DNA of 5,167 nucleotides from Heritagella sp051881655. GTDB taxonomy: Bacteria > Bacillota > Clostridia > Oscillospirales > Acutalibacteraceae. The notes under the pieces are model-generated. The model saw only the letters and a list, made by a program, of their open reading frames with translations, did not search any database and was not told the origin of the DNA. Shown one piece after another: positions 1 to 5,167 of this stretch. The translations under genes were made by a program, and so were the position numbers. The stretch's first letter is position 1. Every line of letters starts with the position of its first letter. The DNA lies in the NCBI GenBank assembly GCA_051881655.1, contig JBJEQH010000007.1, positions 1-5,167 of the forward strand, in the 5' to 3' direction.

Positions 1-12
1 CTGACCAAATGA
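1..12 (+). CDS. possible C-terminal end of an upstream gene (partial)
   Basis: Reading from base 1 gives Leu-Thr-Lys and a TGA stop at 10-12, which would leave 30 bases before dppB. A second frame (from base 3) also ends, in TGA at 21-23, after Asp-Gln-Met-Thr-Arg-Ser. Either could be the tail of the preceding gene. In Dpp/Opp operons that gene is commonly the extracytoplasmic substrate-binding lipoprotein, but nothing in these few codons identifies it. There is no terminator or recognisable promoter between here and dppB, so co-transcription with an upstream gene is likely. Confidence 0.25.
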   Translation: MTK

Positions 13-29
13 CGCGTTCATGATTACAT

Positions 30-36
30 AAAGGAG
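30..36 (+). promoter_or_regulatory. ribosome binding site of dppB
   Basis: AAAGGAG lies six bases before the ATG at 43. It is a strong Shine-Dalgarno match at normal spacing and fixes 43 as the dppB start. Confidence 0.85.
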
Positions 37-42
37 CAGGCG

Positions 43-1047
43 ATGATACGATATATAGGAAAAAGATTGCTGCAGATGATTCCTGTTGTTGTGTGTGTGG
101 CAATTCTGATCTTCACCATAATGTACTTCGTGCCGGGCGATCCCGCTGAGATTATCCTGGGCGTGACGGCAACAAAGCAGGAACTGGAAGCCTGTCGAGA
201 ATCGTTAGGGCTGAATCAGCCGTATATCGTTCGACTGGCATATTTCCTTCGGGATACTTTCCTTCGGTTTGATCTGGGAGAGTCTTATGTTGACGGCACC
301 TCGGTACTGGACAACATTCTGTCCAGACTTCCCTACACCTTGATTATCAGTCTGGGCTCCATGGCGATTGCCATAGTTGTTGGCATTGTTTTGGGGATTA
401 TTGCCGCATTGAACCAGAATGGCATTGCGGACCGGCTGTGCATGGTCCTTGCCCTGATCGGTGTTTCGATGCCCGGATTCTGGCTGGCCTTGATGCTGGT
501 CATCTGGCTTGCTCTGCAGCATAATATTCTTCCTTCCTACGGTGTGGGAACGGTGAAGCATTTTATCATGCCGTGGATTGCCGCAGCGCTTCCGGAACTT
601 GCCCGTCTGGCCAGGCAGGCGCGTTCTTCCATGCTGGAGGTCATCCACGCCGACTATGTTACTACAGCAAAGGCCAAGGGCGTAAAAAAGTGGAACATCG
701 TGTTCAAGCATGAGCTGCCCAATGCCTTGATTCCGATTATTACCACCATCGGAAGCGGACTCGCCCACGGTATGGGCGGCGCCCTTGTGATCGAAAGTGT
801 GTTTTCCATCCCGGGGCTGGGTTTGTATATCACAAACAGCATCAATAACCGTGACTACCCTTCAGTTCAGGGGGCGATTGTCTTCTTTTCCATTATGTTC
901 AGTGTGATTATGCTGCTGGTTGATCTTGCGTATGCGGCCGTCGATCCCAGAATCAAAGCGGCCTTCAGCGGATCCGCGCAGAAAAAGAAGAAGGTCAAAG
1001 CGGCAGCGGCTGTTTCCGAAGAAGAAGGGGACGGGGGTGATCAGTGA
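43..1047 (+). CDS. dppB: Dpp/Opp-type ABC transporter permease, DppB family
   Basis: This is one of the two transmembrane subunits of a peptide/nickel-type ABC importer in the cytoplasmic membrane. The 334-residue protein has the family layout: a first membrane helix at about 11-30, the early PGDP motif (31-34), a periplasmic-side segment, then a BPD_transp_1 permease domain with helices near 100-122, 132-158, 228-250 and 277-300. The cytoplasmic EAA loop, which docks on an ATPase, is clear at 204-227 (DYVTTAKAKG, then HELPN), and its conserved Gly is present at 213. The family motifs VFSIPGLG (253-260) and DPRIK (301-305) follow. The ATG at 43 has a strong ribosome binding site. The stop overlaps the dppC start (TGATG). 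The protein continues about 29 residues past DPRIK with a lysine-rich then acidic tail (KKKK, EEEGDGGDQ), longer than the usual end. The true ligand (dipeptide, oligopeptide, nickel or sugar) cannot be read from the permease. Confidence 0.95.
   Translation: MIRYIGKRLLQMIPVVVCVAILIFTIMYFVPGDPAEIILGVTATKQELEACRESLGLNQPYIVRLAYFLRDTFLRFDLGESYVDGTSVLDNILSRLPYTLIISLGSMAIAIVVGIVLGIIAALNQNGIADRLCMVLALIGVSMPGFWLALMLVIWLALQHNILPSYGVGTVKHFIMPWIAAALPELARLARQARSSMLEVIHADYVTTAKAKGVKKWNIVFKHELPNALIPIITTIGSGLAHGMGGALVIESVFSIPGLGLYITNSINNRDYPSVQGAIVFFSIMFSVIMLLVDLAYAAVDPRIKAAFSGSAQKKKKVKAAAAVSEEEGDGGDQ
1033..1043 (+). promoter_or_regulatory. ribosome binding site of dppC inside the end of dppB
   Basis: GGGGGTGATCA differs by one base from GGAGGTGATCA, the extended complement of the 16S rRNA 3' end. 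The GGGGG core ends nine bases before the ATG at 1047. A GTG at 1044 is also in frame, but it is closer to the extended match and less likely to be the start. Confidence 0.6.
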
Positions 1048-1913
1048 TGGCAAAAGAGAAGAAAGATAAAAAGGTTGGAAACGGGACGCTGGTTTTAAAG
1101 CGCCTGATGAAAAACCCGAATGCCGTGATCGGCCTGGTTATTCTGGTCATTATTATCCTGATGGCAGTTTTTGCCGACGTCATCGCTCCGTATGGATACG
1201 CGGAAGTGAATCTGCCGGATCGTCTGCAGACCCCGTCTGCTGCACATCTTTTCGGAACGGATGAGATGGGCAGAGATCTGTTCAGCCGTATCATTTACGG
1301 CGCGCGAGATACCTTAAAGTTAAGTCTTGGAACCGTTATTTTCGGAACCGGTGTCGGCATCATTCTCGGAAGCATTGCCGGTTACTTCGGCGGATGGGTG
1401 GATAACCTGATCATGAGATTCCTGGATGTCATCTCTGCGATTCCCGGTATCTTGATGGCCATTTGTATTTCCGCCGTATTGGGAAGCGGCCTGATCCCGA
1501 CGATTTTCGCCCTTGGCGTCGGCGGAATCCCCGGCGCGGCACGAATCATTCGCGCGCAGATGATCAGTGTCCGGGAGCAGGAATTTGTTGAGGCTGCGAC
1601 TTCCATCAATGCCGGCAAAATCAGAATTATTGCCAAGCACGTTTTCCCGAATTCCATGTCCCCTTTGATCGTCTCGGCGTCCATGAGCTTGGCCAATGCC
1701 ATTATTGCCGCATCCAGCTTAAGCTTTATCGGCCTCGGCGTTCAGCCGCCGAATCCGGAATGGGGCGCCCTGCTTTCCGCAGGACGTTCGCAGATCCGTG
1801 ACTATCCTCATTTGGTTATGATCCCCGGTATCGTGATCATGCTGACCGTGCTGGCTTTCAATATGCTGGGCGACGGCCTTCGCGATGCCCTTGACCCGAA
1901 ACTGAAGAAATAA
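1047..1913 (+). CDS. dppC: Dpp/Opp-type ABC transporter permease, DppC family
   Basis: This is the second permease, partner of DppB in the membrane channel. From the ATG at 1047 it has 288 residues, a normal family length. A GTG at 1044 would add one residue. A lysine-rich cytoplasmic N-terminus leads into the OppC_N region with helix 1 at about 28-48. The hallmark HLFGTDEMGRDLFSR lies at 67-81. Further helices are near 93-113, 127-148, 205-227 and 256-276. The EAA loop is at 182-202 (EAATSINAG, then HVFPN). The position that usually holds the invariant Gly is Asn188, with Gly two residues later, and the usual Leu-Pro is Phe-Pro. The family motif SLSFIGLGVQPP (224-235) and the ending LDPKLKK are intact. 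The start overlaps the dppB stop (TGATG), which suggests coupled translation. The TAA stop is part of the TAAGGAG site used by dppD. The family is certain; the ligand is not. Confidence 0.94.
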   Translation: MAKEKKDKKVGNGTLVLKRLMKNPNAVIGLVILVIIILMAVFADVIAPYGYAEVNLPDRLQTPSAAHLFGTDEMGRDLFSRIIYGARDTLKLSLGTVIFGTGVGIILGSIAGYFGGWVDNLIMRFLDVISAIPGILMAICISAVLGSGLIPTIFALGVGGIPGAARIIRAQMISVREQEFVEAATSINAGKIRIIAKHVFPNSMSPLIVSASMSLANAIIAASSLSFIGLGVQPPNPEWGALLSAGRSQIRDYPHLVMIPGIVIMLTVLAFNMLGDGLRDALDPKLKK

Positions 1914-1919
1914 GGAGAG
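1912..1919 (+). promoter_or_regulatory. ribosome binding site of dppD overlapping the dppC stop
   Basis: AAGGAGAG begins inside the TAA stop of dppC. Two ATGs follow in tandem, at 1923 and 1926. They lie 5 and 8 bases after the GGAG core, so either or both could be used. The difference is a single Met residue. Confidence 0.75.
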
Positions 1920-1922
1920 CGC

Positions 1923-2909
1923 ATGATGAATACAGAGAATGAAAATGAACTGTTGTCTGTAAAGGATCTGAGAGTAGTATATACTTCAGACGGCGTTCCG
2001 ATTCATGCGGTCAACGGTGTTTCTTTTTCCGTGGAAAAGGGAAAAACCCTTGGCCTGGTCGGAGAGACCGGCGCCGGAAAAACTTCCATCGCCAAAGCCA
2101 TTCTCGGCGTCCTTCCGGAATTCTCAACGAAGAGCTGCACGGGAGAGATCAACTTTGAGGGAGTTAATCTCTTGGCACTGAAAGAGCGCCGGATGGCGGA
2201 GATGCGGGGCCAGAAAATCGCCATGATTTTCCAGGACCCCATGACTGCCTTAAATCCGGTTATGACCGTGGGCAACCAGATCGCCGAAGGCATCCGGATC
2301 CATAATAAGGTGGGGAAGAAGAAGGCAAAGGAAATGGCGGAGGAAATGCTGGAGATGGTGGGAATTCCTGCCGGCCGGTATAAGGATTATCCGCACCAGT
2401 TTTCCGGCGGCATGAAGCAGCGTGTCGTGATCGCCATTGCCCTGTCCTGCCGTCCTACCCTCCTGCTTGCCGATGAGCCGACGACAGCACTGGATGTGAC
2501 GATTCAGGCCCAGGTGCTTGAGATGATCGTCAAGCTGCGTGATGAGATGGGCATGTCCATGATTATGATCACACATGACCTGGGTGTTGTGGCCGAAGTC
2601 TGCGACTATGTTGCGGTTATCTATGCTGGTGAAGTTGTAGAATACGGAACGCTTTCCGAAATTTATCATAATCCGACGCATCCGTATACCCAGGGCCTGT
2701 TTGGAGCACTGCCGGATATCAGCGTAGAGACCGAACGGCTGCATTCCATTCAGGGTATGCCCCCGGATCCTTCTCACCTCCCGGAAGGCTGTAAGTTTGC
2801 CCCTAGATGTCCTTATGCGACGGATGCCTGCCGGTCAGGAGTGGTGGAACTGATGAAAATTGGCGGAACGCATACCTGCCGGTGCTTAAGAGCAAAGGAG
2901 GAAGGCTGA
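1923..2909 (+). CDS. dppD: Dpp/Opp ABC transporter ATP-binding protein, DppD family
   Basis: This is the first of two cytoplasmic ATPases that power import through DppB/DppC. It has 328 residues (327 if the ATG at 1926 is used). The nucleotide-binding domain is complete: Walker A GETGAGKT (47-54), Q-loop Gln104 in MIFQDP, ABC signature FSGGMKQR (160-167), Walker B LLLADEP (180-186) with catalytic Glu185, D-loop ALD (189-191) and switch His218 in ITHDL. The C-terminal oligopeptide-transporter (oligo_HPY) region contains HPYTQGL (253-259) and then Cys290, Cys296, Cys303 and Cys319. The spacing C-x5-C-x6-C-x15-C matches the motif that binds a [4Fe-4S] cluster in structurally studied DppD proteins; cluster binding here is inferred. 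The signature is a normal Ser-Gly-Gly, unlike that of its partner DppF. The gene starts nine bases after the dppC stop and its own stop overlaps the dppF ATG. OppD is an equally good name, because the sequence does not separate dipeptide from oligopeptide systems. Confidence 0.95.
   Translation: MMNTENENELLSVKDLRVVYTSDGVPIHAVNGVSFSVEKGKTLGLVGETGAGKTSIAKAILGVLPEFSTKSCTGEINFEGVNLLALKERRMAEMRGQKIAMIFQDPMTALNPVMTVGNQIAEGIRIHNKVGKKKAKEMAEEMLEMVGIPAGRYKDYPHQFSGGMKQRVVIAIALSCRPTLLLADEPTTALDVTIQAQVLEMIVKLRDEMGMSMIMITHDLGVVAEVCDYVAVIYAGEVVEYGTLSEIYHNPTHPYTQGLFGALPDISVETERLHSIQGMPPDPSHLPEGCKFAPRCPYATDACRSGVVELMKIGGTHTCRCLRAKEEG
2894..2901 (+). promoter_or_regulatory. ribosome binding site of dppF inside the end of dppD
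   Basis: AAAGGAGG lies seven bases before the ATG at 2909. It settles the dppF start at 2909. An upstream in-frame ATG at 2807 would add 34 residues that merely read dppD coding sequence in another frame and lack any family similarity. Confidence 0.85.
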
Positions 2910-3865
2910 TGACTCCCGTTATCGAAATTCGTGACCTGAAGAAATATTTTGAAACGCCGAAAGGTCTTCTTCATGCCGTCGACGGTGTTTCGTTTAAGAT
3001 CGAAGCCGGTCAGACGATGGGCGTCGTTGGAGAATCCGGCTGTGGAAAATCCACCCTTGGACGAACGATTATTCATCTTTTGGAGAGTACGGACGGACAG
3101 ATCCTCTTTCAGGGGGAAGACGTCACCCATGTGAAAGGCAAAGATCTGCGCCGGATTCGTGAGAATATGCAGATCATCTTTCAGGATCCGTATTCCTCTC
3201 TGAATCCCCGTATGACAGTTACGGAGACGATCCAGGAGCCGCTGTATCTTTCCGGACGCTTCAAAAAAAGTGAACTGGAGAAGGAGACCGCCCGCCTGAT
3301 GGATCTGGTCGGCGTGGAGAAACGTCTGCGCAACGCCTATCCGCATGAACTCGACGGCGGCAGAAGACAGCGTGTCGGAATCGGACGGGCCATTGCCTTA
3401 AATCCGAAATTTGTTGTCTGCGATGAACCGGTGTCTGCCCTGGATGTGTCCATTCAGGCGCAGGTGTTAAACCTGCTGCAGGATCTGCAGCAGGAAAAGG
3501 GACTGACGTACATGTTCGTTACGCATGACCTGTCCGTTGTCAAGCATATCTCCAATAACATCTGTGTCATGTATCTTGGGCAGCTGGTGGAGACCTGCTC
3601 CTCAAAGGAGATGTTTGCATCTCCGCTGCATCCGTATACCAAGGCGCTGCTTTCCGCCATTCCGTCGGTGGATATCGATCACAGGAAGAAACGCATTGTC
3701 CTGGAGGGAGAGATCGTATCCCCCATCAATCCCAAACCCGGCTGTCGTTTCGCGGCCCGGTGCCCTTACGCTACGGAAGCGTGCGGAAAACCGCAGAAGC
3801 TTGAGGAAGTTACTCCCAATCATTTTGTTGCCTGTAATCGGGTTCGCGAGATCAATCATATGTAA
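2909..3865 (+). CDS. dppF: Dpp/Opp ABC transporter ATP-binding protein, DppF family
   Basis: This is the second ATPase, expected to pair with DppD under the permeases. From the ATG at 2909 it has 318 residues, normal for DppF/OppF. Visible motifs are Walker A GESGCGKST (41-49), Q-loop Gln92 in IIFQDP, Walker B VVCDEP (169-174) with catalytic Glu173, D-loop ALD (177-179) and switch His206 in VTHDL. The ABC signature is unusual: LDGGRRQR (148-155), where most family members have LSGGQ or FSGGQ, so Ser is Asp and Gln is Arg. From memory, LDGGRRQR recurs in clostridial DppF proteins, so it is probably a subfamily trait and not decay. The C-terminal domain has HPYTKALL (241-248) and Cys279, Cys285, Cys292 and Cys309 (C-x5-C-x6-C-x16-C), the likely [4Fe-4S] motif also seen in DppD. 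The first base of the ATG is the last base of the dppD stop, so translation is probably coupled. A hairpin terminator begins ten bases after the TAA stop. Confidence 0.95.
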   Translation: MTPVIEIRDLKKYFETPKGLLHAVDGVSFKIEAGQTMGVVGESGCGKSTLGRTIIHLLESTDGQILFQGEDVTHVKGKDLRRIRENMQIIFQDPYSSLNPRMTVTETIQEPLYLSGRFKKSELEKETARLMDLVGVEKRLRNAYPHELDGGRRQRVGIGRAIALNPKFVVCDEPVSALDVSIQAQVLNLLQDLQQEKGLTYMFVTHDLSVVKHISNNICVMYLGQLVETCSSKEMFASPLHPYTKALLSAIPSVDIDHRKKRIVLEGEIVSPINPKPGCRFAARCPYATEACGKPQKLEEVTPNHFVACNRVREINHM

Positions 3866-3874
3866 TTGTATTCT

Positions 3875-3914
3875 GGCTGCCCGGGAAAACAGAATCCCGG
3901 GCAGCCCATATTTT
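3875..3914 (+). terminator. GC-rich hairpin with short T run after dppF: likely intrinsic terminator
   Basis: Bases 3875-3886 (GGCTGCCCGGGA) are an exact reverse complement of 3895-3906 (TCCCGGGCAGCC), giving a 12-bp stem with an 8-base A-rich loop. CATATTTT follows, ending at 3914. The stem is very strong, but the T run is short and starts after CATA, so termination may be incomplete. The hairpin lies between the dppF stop and the lactonase ribosome binding site, only 23 bases before the lactonase ATG. It could therefore both end the transporter transcript and reduce read-through into the next gene. Confidence 0.75.
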
Positions 3915-3917
3915 GAC

Positions 3918-3925
3918 AGGTGGAG
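3918..3925 (+). promoter_or_regulatory. ribosome binding site of the lactonase-family gene
   Basis: AGGTGGAG ends four bases before the ATG at 3930. The spacing is slightly short if GGAG is the core. It begins four bases after the T run of the terminator and chooses 3930 as the start, although the frame is open far upstream. Confidence 0.65.
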
Positions 3926-3929
3926 TATT

Positions 3930-5084
3930 ATGGGCAAAACATACATTTACATCGGAGCCTGGAACAAGCCTTCTGAATTCGGCACGTGTGGGATCACAGT
4001 GGCGGAATATGACCCAAGGGAGGCAAAGATCACGCCGATTGCAACGCAATTTCCTCAAATCAGCTGCGGAGCAATGAAGGTGGATCCGCAGAAGAGGATT
4101 CTCTATGTGGCAGACGAACGCCGGGAGATCGAAGGAAAAACCTTCGGCGGGATGCTTTATGCATTTGCCATCCGGCCGGAGACCGGAATGCTGATGCCGC
4201 TGTCGGCGGGCCCGGCATTCGGGGTCCAGCCCTCTTTTGTGGAATACGACGGAGCGTATCTCCTGGAGACCAATCATGCCACAGATCAGTACATCATTCG
4301 GACGGAGCGGGATGAAGACGGGAAACTCCATGCCGTAAAGATGAGAGACGAATCGAGTGTGGTTCTGTTTGAACGGAAAGCGGACGGCTCTGTCGGGGAA
4401 GCGCTGGATGTGCTGACATTCGACCAAAAGGAATGGGATGTCCCTGAAGCTGGAAGCAGATCCGCACGGAATTCTCACATCCATGCGGTGGCGAAGCTTC
4501 CGGGAACCGAGCGCTATGTTGTGACCGACAAGGGCCTGGATGCCGTATACACGCTGGCGATCGATGAAGGATCGAAGACATTGGACCGGATCGGGACCTG
4601 GAAAAGCACGGCGGGAAGCTCACCGAGATATCTTGCGCTGCATCCTTCAAAGCCGCTTCTTTACCTGAATTATGAAACGCGGTCAGTTCTTTCCGTTCTG
4701 GAGTACGATCGGAACGGGATCCTTCGGGAACGGGCAATGGTACCCGCCAGCGGACGGTATTCCCGGGAGGAGGATACAGCACCCTCGGATATTGCTGTGG
4801 ATCAGGCCGGGGAGAATCTGTATCTGCTGCTCAGAGGAAAACAGGAAATCTCCTGGTTTGCGCTTGACTCGGAGGGAATACCAAACTGGAAAGCCAATAT
4901 CGCCATGAATAATACCTGGGGCGGGAGAAAACTGGCATTTTCTCCTGACGGAAGATTCCTGCTGGCAGCGGGATTCCCGGACGATGAACTCACGGTATTT
5001 GAAATTACAAAAGACGGGGAAATGGTTTACGCCGGGAAACGGAACAGTGCGCATCCGGGCGCGCTGGCCTTTTTTGAAGCGTGA
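3930..5084 (+). CDS. lactonase family beta-propeller protein (6-phosphogluconolactonase YbhE/Pgl type)
   Basis: A 384-residue soluble protein with no signal peptide or membrane helix. It resembles the seven-bladed propeller lactonases (Pfam Lactonase family), whose known members hydrolyse 6-phosphogluconolactone in the pentose phosphate pathway; other members are labelled muconate cyclase-like and have unproven substrates. The repeating blade pattern is visible: YIYIGAWNK (5-13), DPQKRILYVADE (52-63), ERYVVTDKGLDAVYTL (194-209), SPRYLALHPSKPLLYLNYE (231-249), APSDIAVDQAGENLYLL (284-300) and LAFSPDGRFLLAAGF (335-349). The His-x-His motif before blade four reads SHIHAV (182-187), where PHPHSV-like sequence is more usual. 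About 25 extra charged residues (116-141) interrupt an early blade. The start at 3930 is set by AGGTGGAG and by the propeller's first strand. The frame stays open back to 3525, but that stretch overlaps dppF and is not family-like. The exact substrate is unknown. The mutarotase-like gene 16 bases downstream suggests sugar or sugar-lactone metabolism. Confidence 0.85.
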   Translation: MGKTYIYIGAWNKPSEFGTCGITVAEYDPREAKITPIATQFPQISCGAMKVDPQKRILYVADERREIEGKTFGGMLYAFAIRPETGMLMPLSAGPAFGVQPSFVEYDGAYLLETNHATDQYIIRTERDEDGKLHAVKMRDESSVVLFERKADGSVGEALDVLTFDQKEWDVPEAGSRSARNSHIHAVAKLPGTERYVVTDKGLDAVYTLAIDEGSKTLDRIGTWKSTAGSSPRYLALHPSKPLLYLNYETRSVLSVLEYDRNGILRERAMVPASGRYSREEDTAPSDIAVDQAGENLYLLLRGKQEISWFALDSEGIPNWKANIAMNNTWGGRKLAFSPDGRFLLAAGFPDDELTVFEITKDGEMVYAGKRNSAHPGALAFFEA

Positions 5085-5095
5085 ATCGGGATAAT

Positions 5096-5100
5096 AAGGA
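5096..5100 (+). promoter_or_regulatory. putative ribosome binding site touching the mutarotase ATG
   Basis: AAGGA is immediately followed by the ATG at 5101 with no spacer, which is unusual. No upstream start is possible, because the frame has a TAA stop at 5095-5097. The next in-frame ATG, at 5143, would remove conserved N-terminal residues. Confidence 0.35.
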
Positions 5101-5167
5101 ATGATAACAAAGACAGACTTTGGTCCGATTTCAAATGGCCAGATGGTTCATAAATATGCGATCAGCA
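5101..5167 (+). CDS. galM: aldose 1-epimerase (galactose mutarotase) family protein, N-terminal fragment
   Basis: Only the first 22 codons are present, and the gene runs off the right edge. The visible start, MITKTDFGPISNGQMVHKYA then IS, fits the opening of aldose 1-epimerases. These begin with a Phe-Gly pair, a short turn with Gly, then a Val-x-x-Tyr strand that leads to an Asn-rich segment. GalM enzymes interconvert the alpha and beta anomers of aldoses such as galactose and glucose in the cytoplasm. The catalytic His and Glu residues lie outside the window. The gene begins 16 bases after the lactonase stop with no terminator between, so the two are probably co-transcribed. The call rests on a short stretch. 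The ribosome binding site is poorly spaced. Confidence 0.55.
   Translation, partial: MITKTDFGPISNGQMVHKYAIS

Noticed and set aside
205..768. 187-codon open frame on the minus strand opposite dppB
   Set aside because: It is full of Gln, Asn, Gly and His, typical of antisense to hydrophobic membrane-helix codons, and lies wholly inside a clear permease gene.
2250..2777. 175-codon open frame on the minus strand opposite dppD
   Set aside because: It is His, Arg and Gln rich with no family motif, and is the antisense shadow of a clear ATPase gene.
2807..2908. Upstream ATG giving a 34-residue N-terminal extension of DppF
   Set aside because: The extension reads the Cys-rich end of dppD out of frame. 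AAAGGAGG places the start at 2909, where the family N-terminus begins.
2949..3134. 61-codon + strand open frame inside dppF
   Set aside because: It is out of frame with the ATPase motifs, has no convincing ribosome binding site, and encodes no recognisable sequence.
3913..3918. TTGACA, a perfect -35 consensus just after the terminator
   Set aside because: No -10 hexamer occurs at 16-18 bases. A TACATT 23 bases further lies inside the lactonase coding sequence, so a transcript from it could not encode the full protein.
3525..3929. Open frame upstream of the lactonase ATG that would add 135 residues to its N-terminus
   Set aside because: It overlaps dppF in another frame, is rich in Arg, Pro and Ser like an out-of-frame shadow, has no propeller similarity, and the ribosome binding site at 3918-3925 supports the start at 3930.
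3852..4484. 210-codon open frame on the minus strand opposite the lactonase
   Set aside because: It has no recognisable domain or ribosome binding site, and its composition is Arg, Pro, Cys and His rich as expected for the antisense of a real gene.

Overview
This window looks like chromosomal DNA from a Gram-positive anaerobe of the Clostridia, most like the Lachnospiraceae. The evidence is the strong purine-rich ribosome binding sites (AAAGGAG, AAAGGAGG, TAAGGAG), the roughly balanced base composition, the tight operon packing and the style of the proteins. The taxonomic call is inference. All real genes are on the + strand and coding density is very high.

Bases 43-3865 hold a complete peptide/nickel-type (Dpp/Opp) ABC transporter core: two permeases (dppB, dppC) followed by two ATPases (dppD, dppF). 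The four genes are joined end to end. dppB/dppC and dppD/dppF share TGATG stop-start overlaps, and the dppD ribosome binding site overlaps the dppC stop codon. No substrate-binding protein is inside the window. The first 42 bases look like the end of an upstream gene plus the dppB ribosome binding site, so the binding protein may lie just to the left.

Bases 3866-3929 hold a perfect 12-bp GC-rich hairpin followed by a short T run. It fits an intrinsic terminator closing the transporter operon. It sits so close to the next gene that it could also act as a partial terminator or attenuator.

Bases 3930-5084 encode a divergent seven-bladed beta-propeller protein of the 6-phosphogluconolactonase (YbhE/Pgl, 'lactonase family') type. 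From 5101 to the right edge runs the start of what looks like an aldose 1-epimerase (galactose mutarotase).

DppB and DppC would form the membrane channel. DppD and DppF would form an ATPase pair whose ABC signatures differ (FSGGM and LDGGR), each with a C-terminal four-cysteine motif of the kind known to hold a [4Fe-4S] cluster in this family. The two sugar-type enzymes downstream raise the possibility that the transporter imports a sugar-containing ligand, but peptide import remains the default reading. I see no mobile element, CRISPR array, tRNA, rRNA or clearly new system. The oddities are mostly at the level of motifs and gene junctions.
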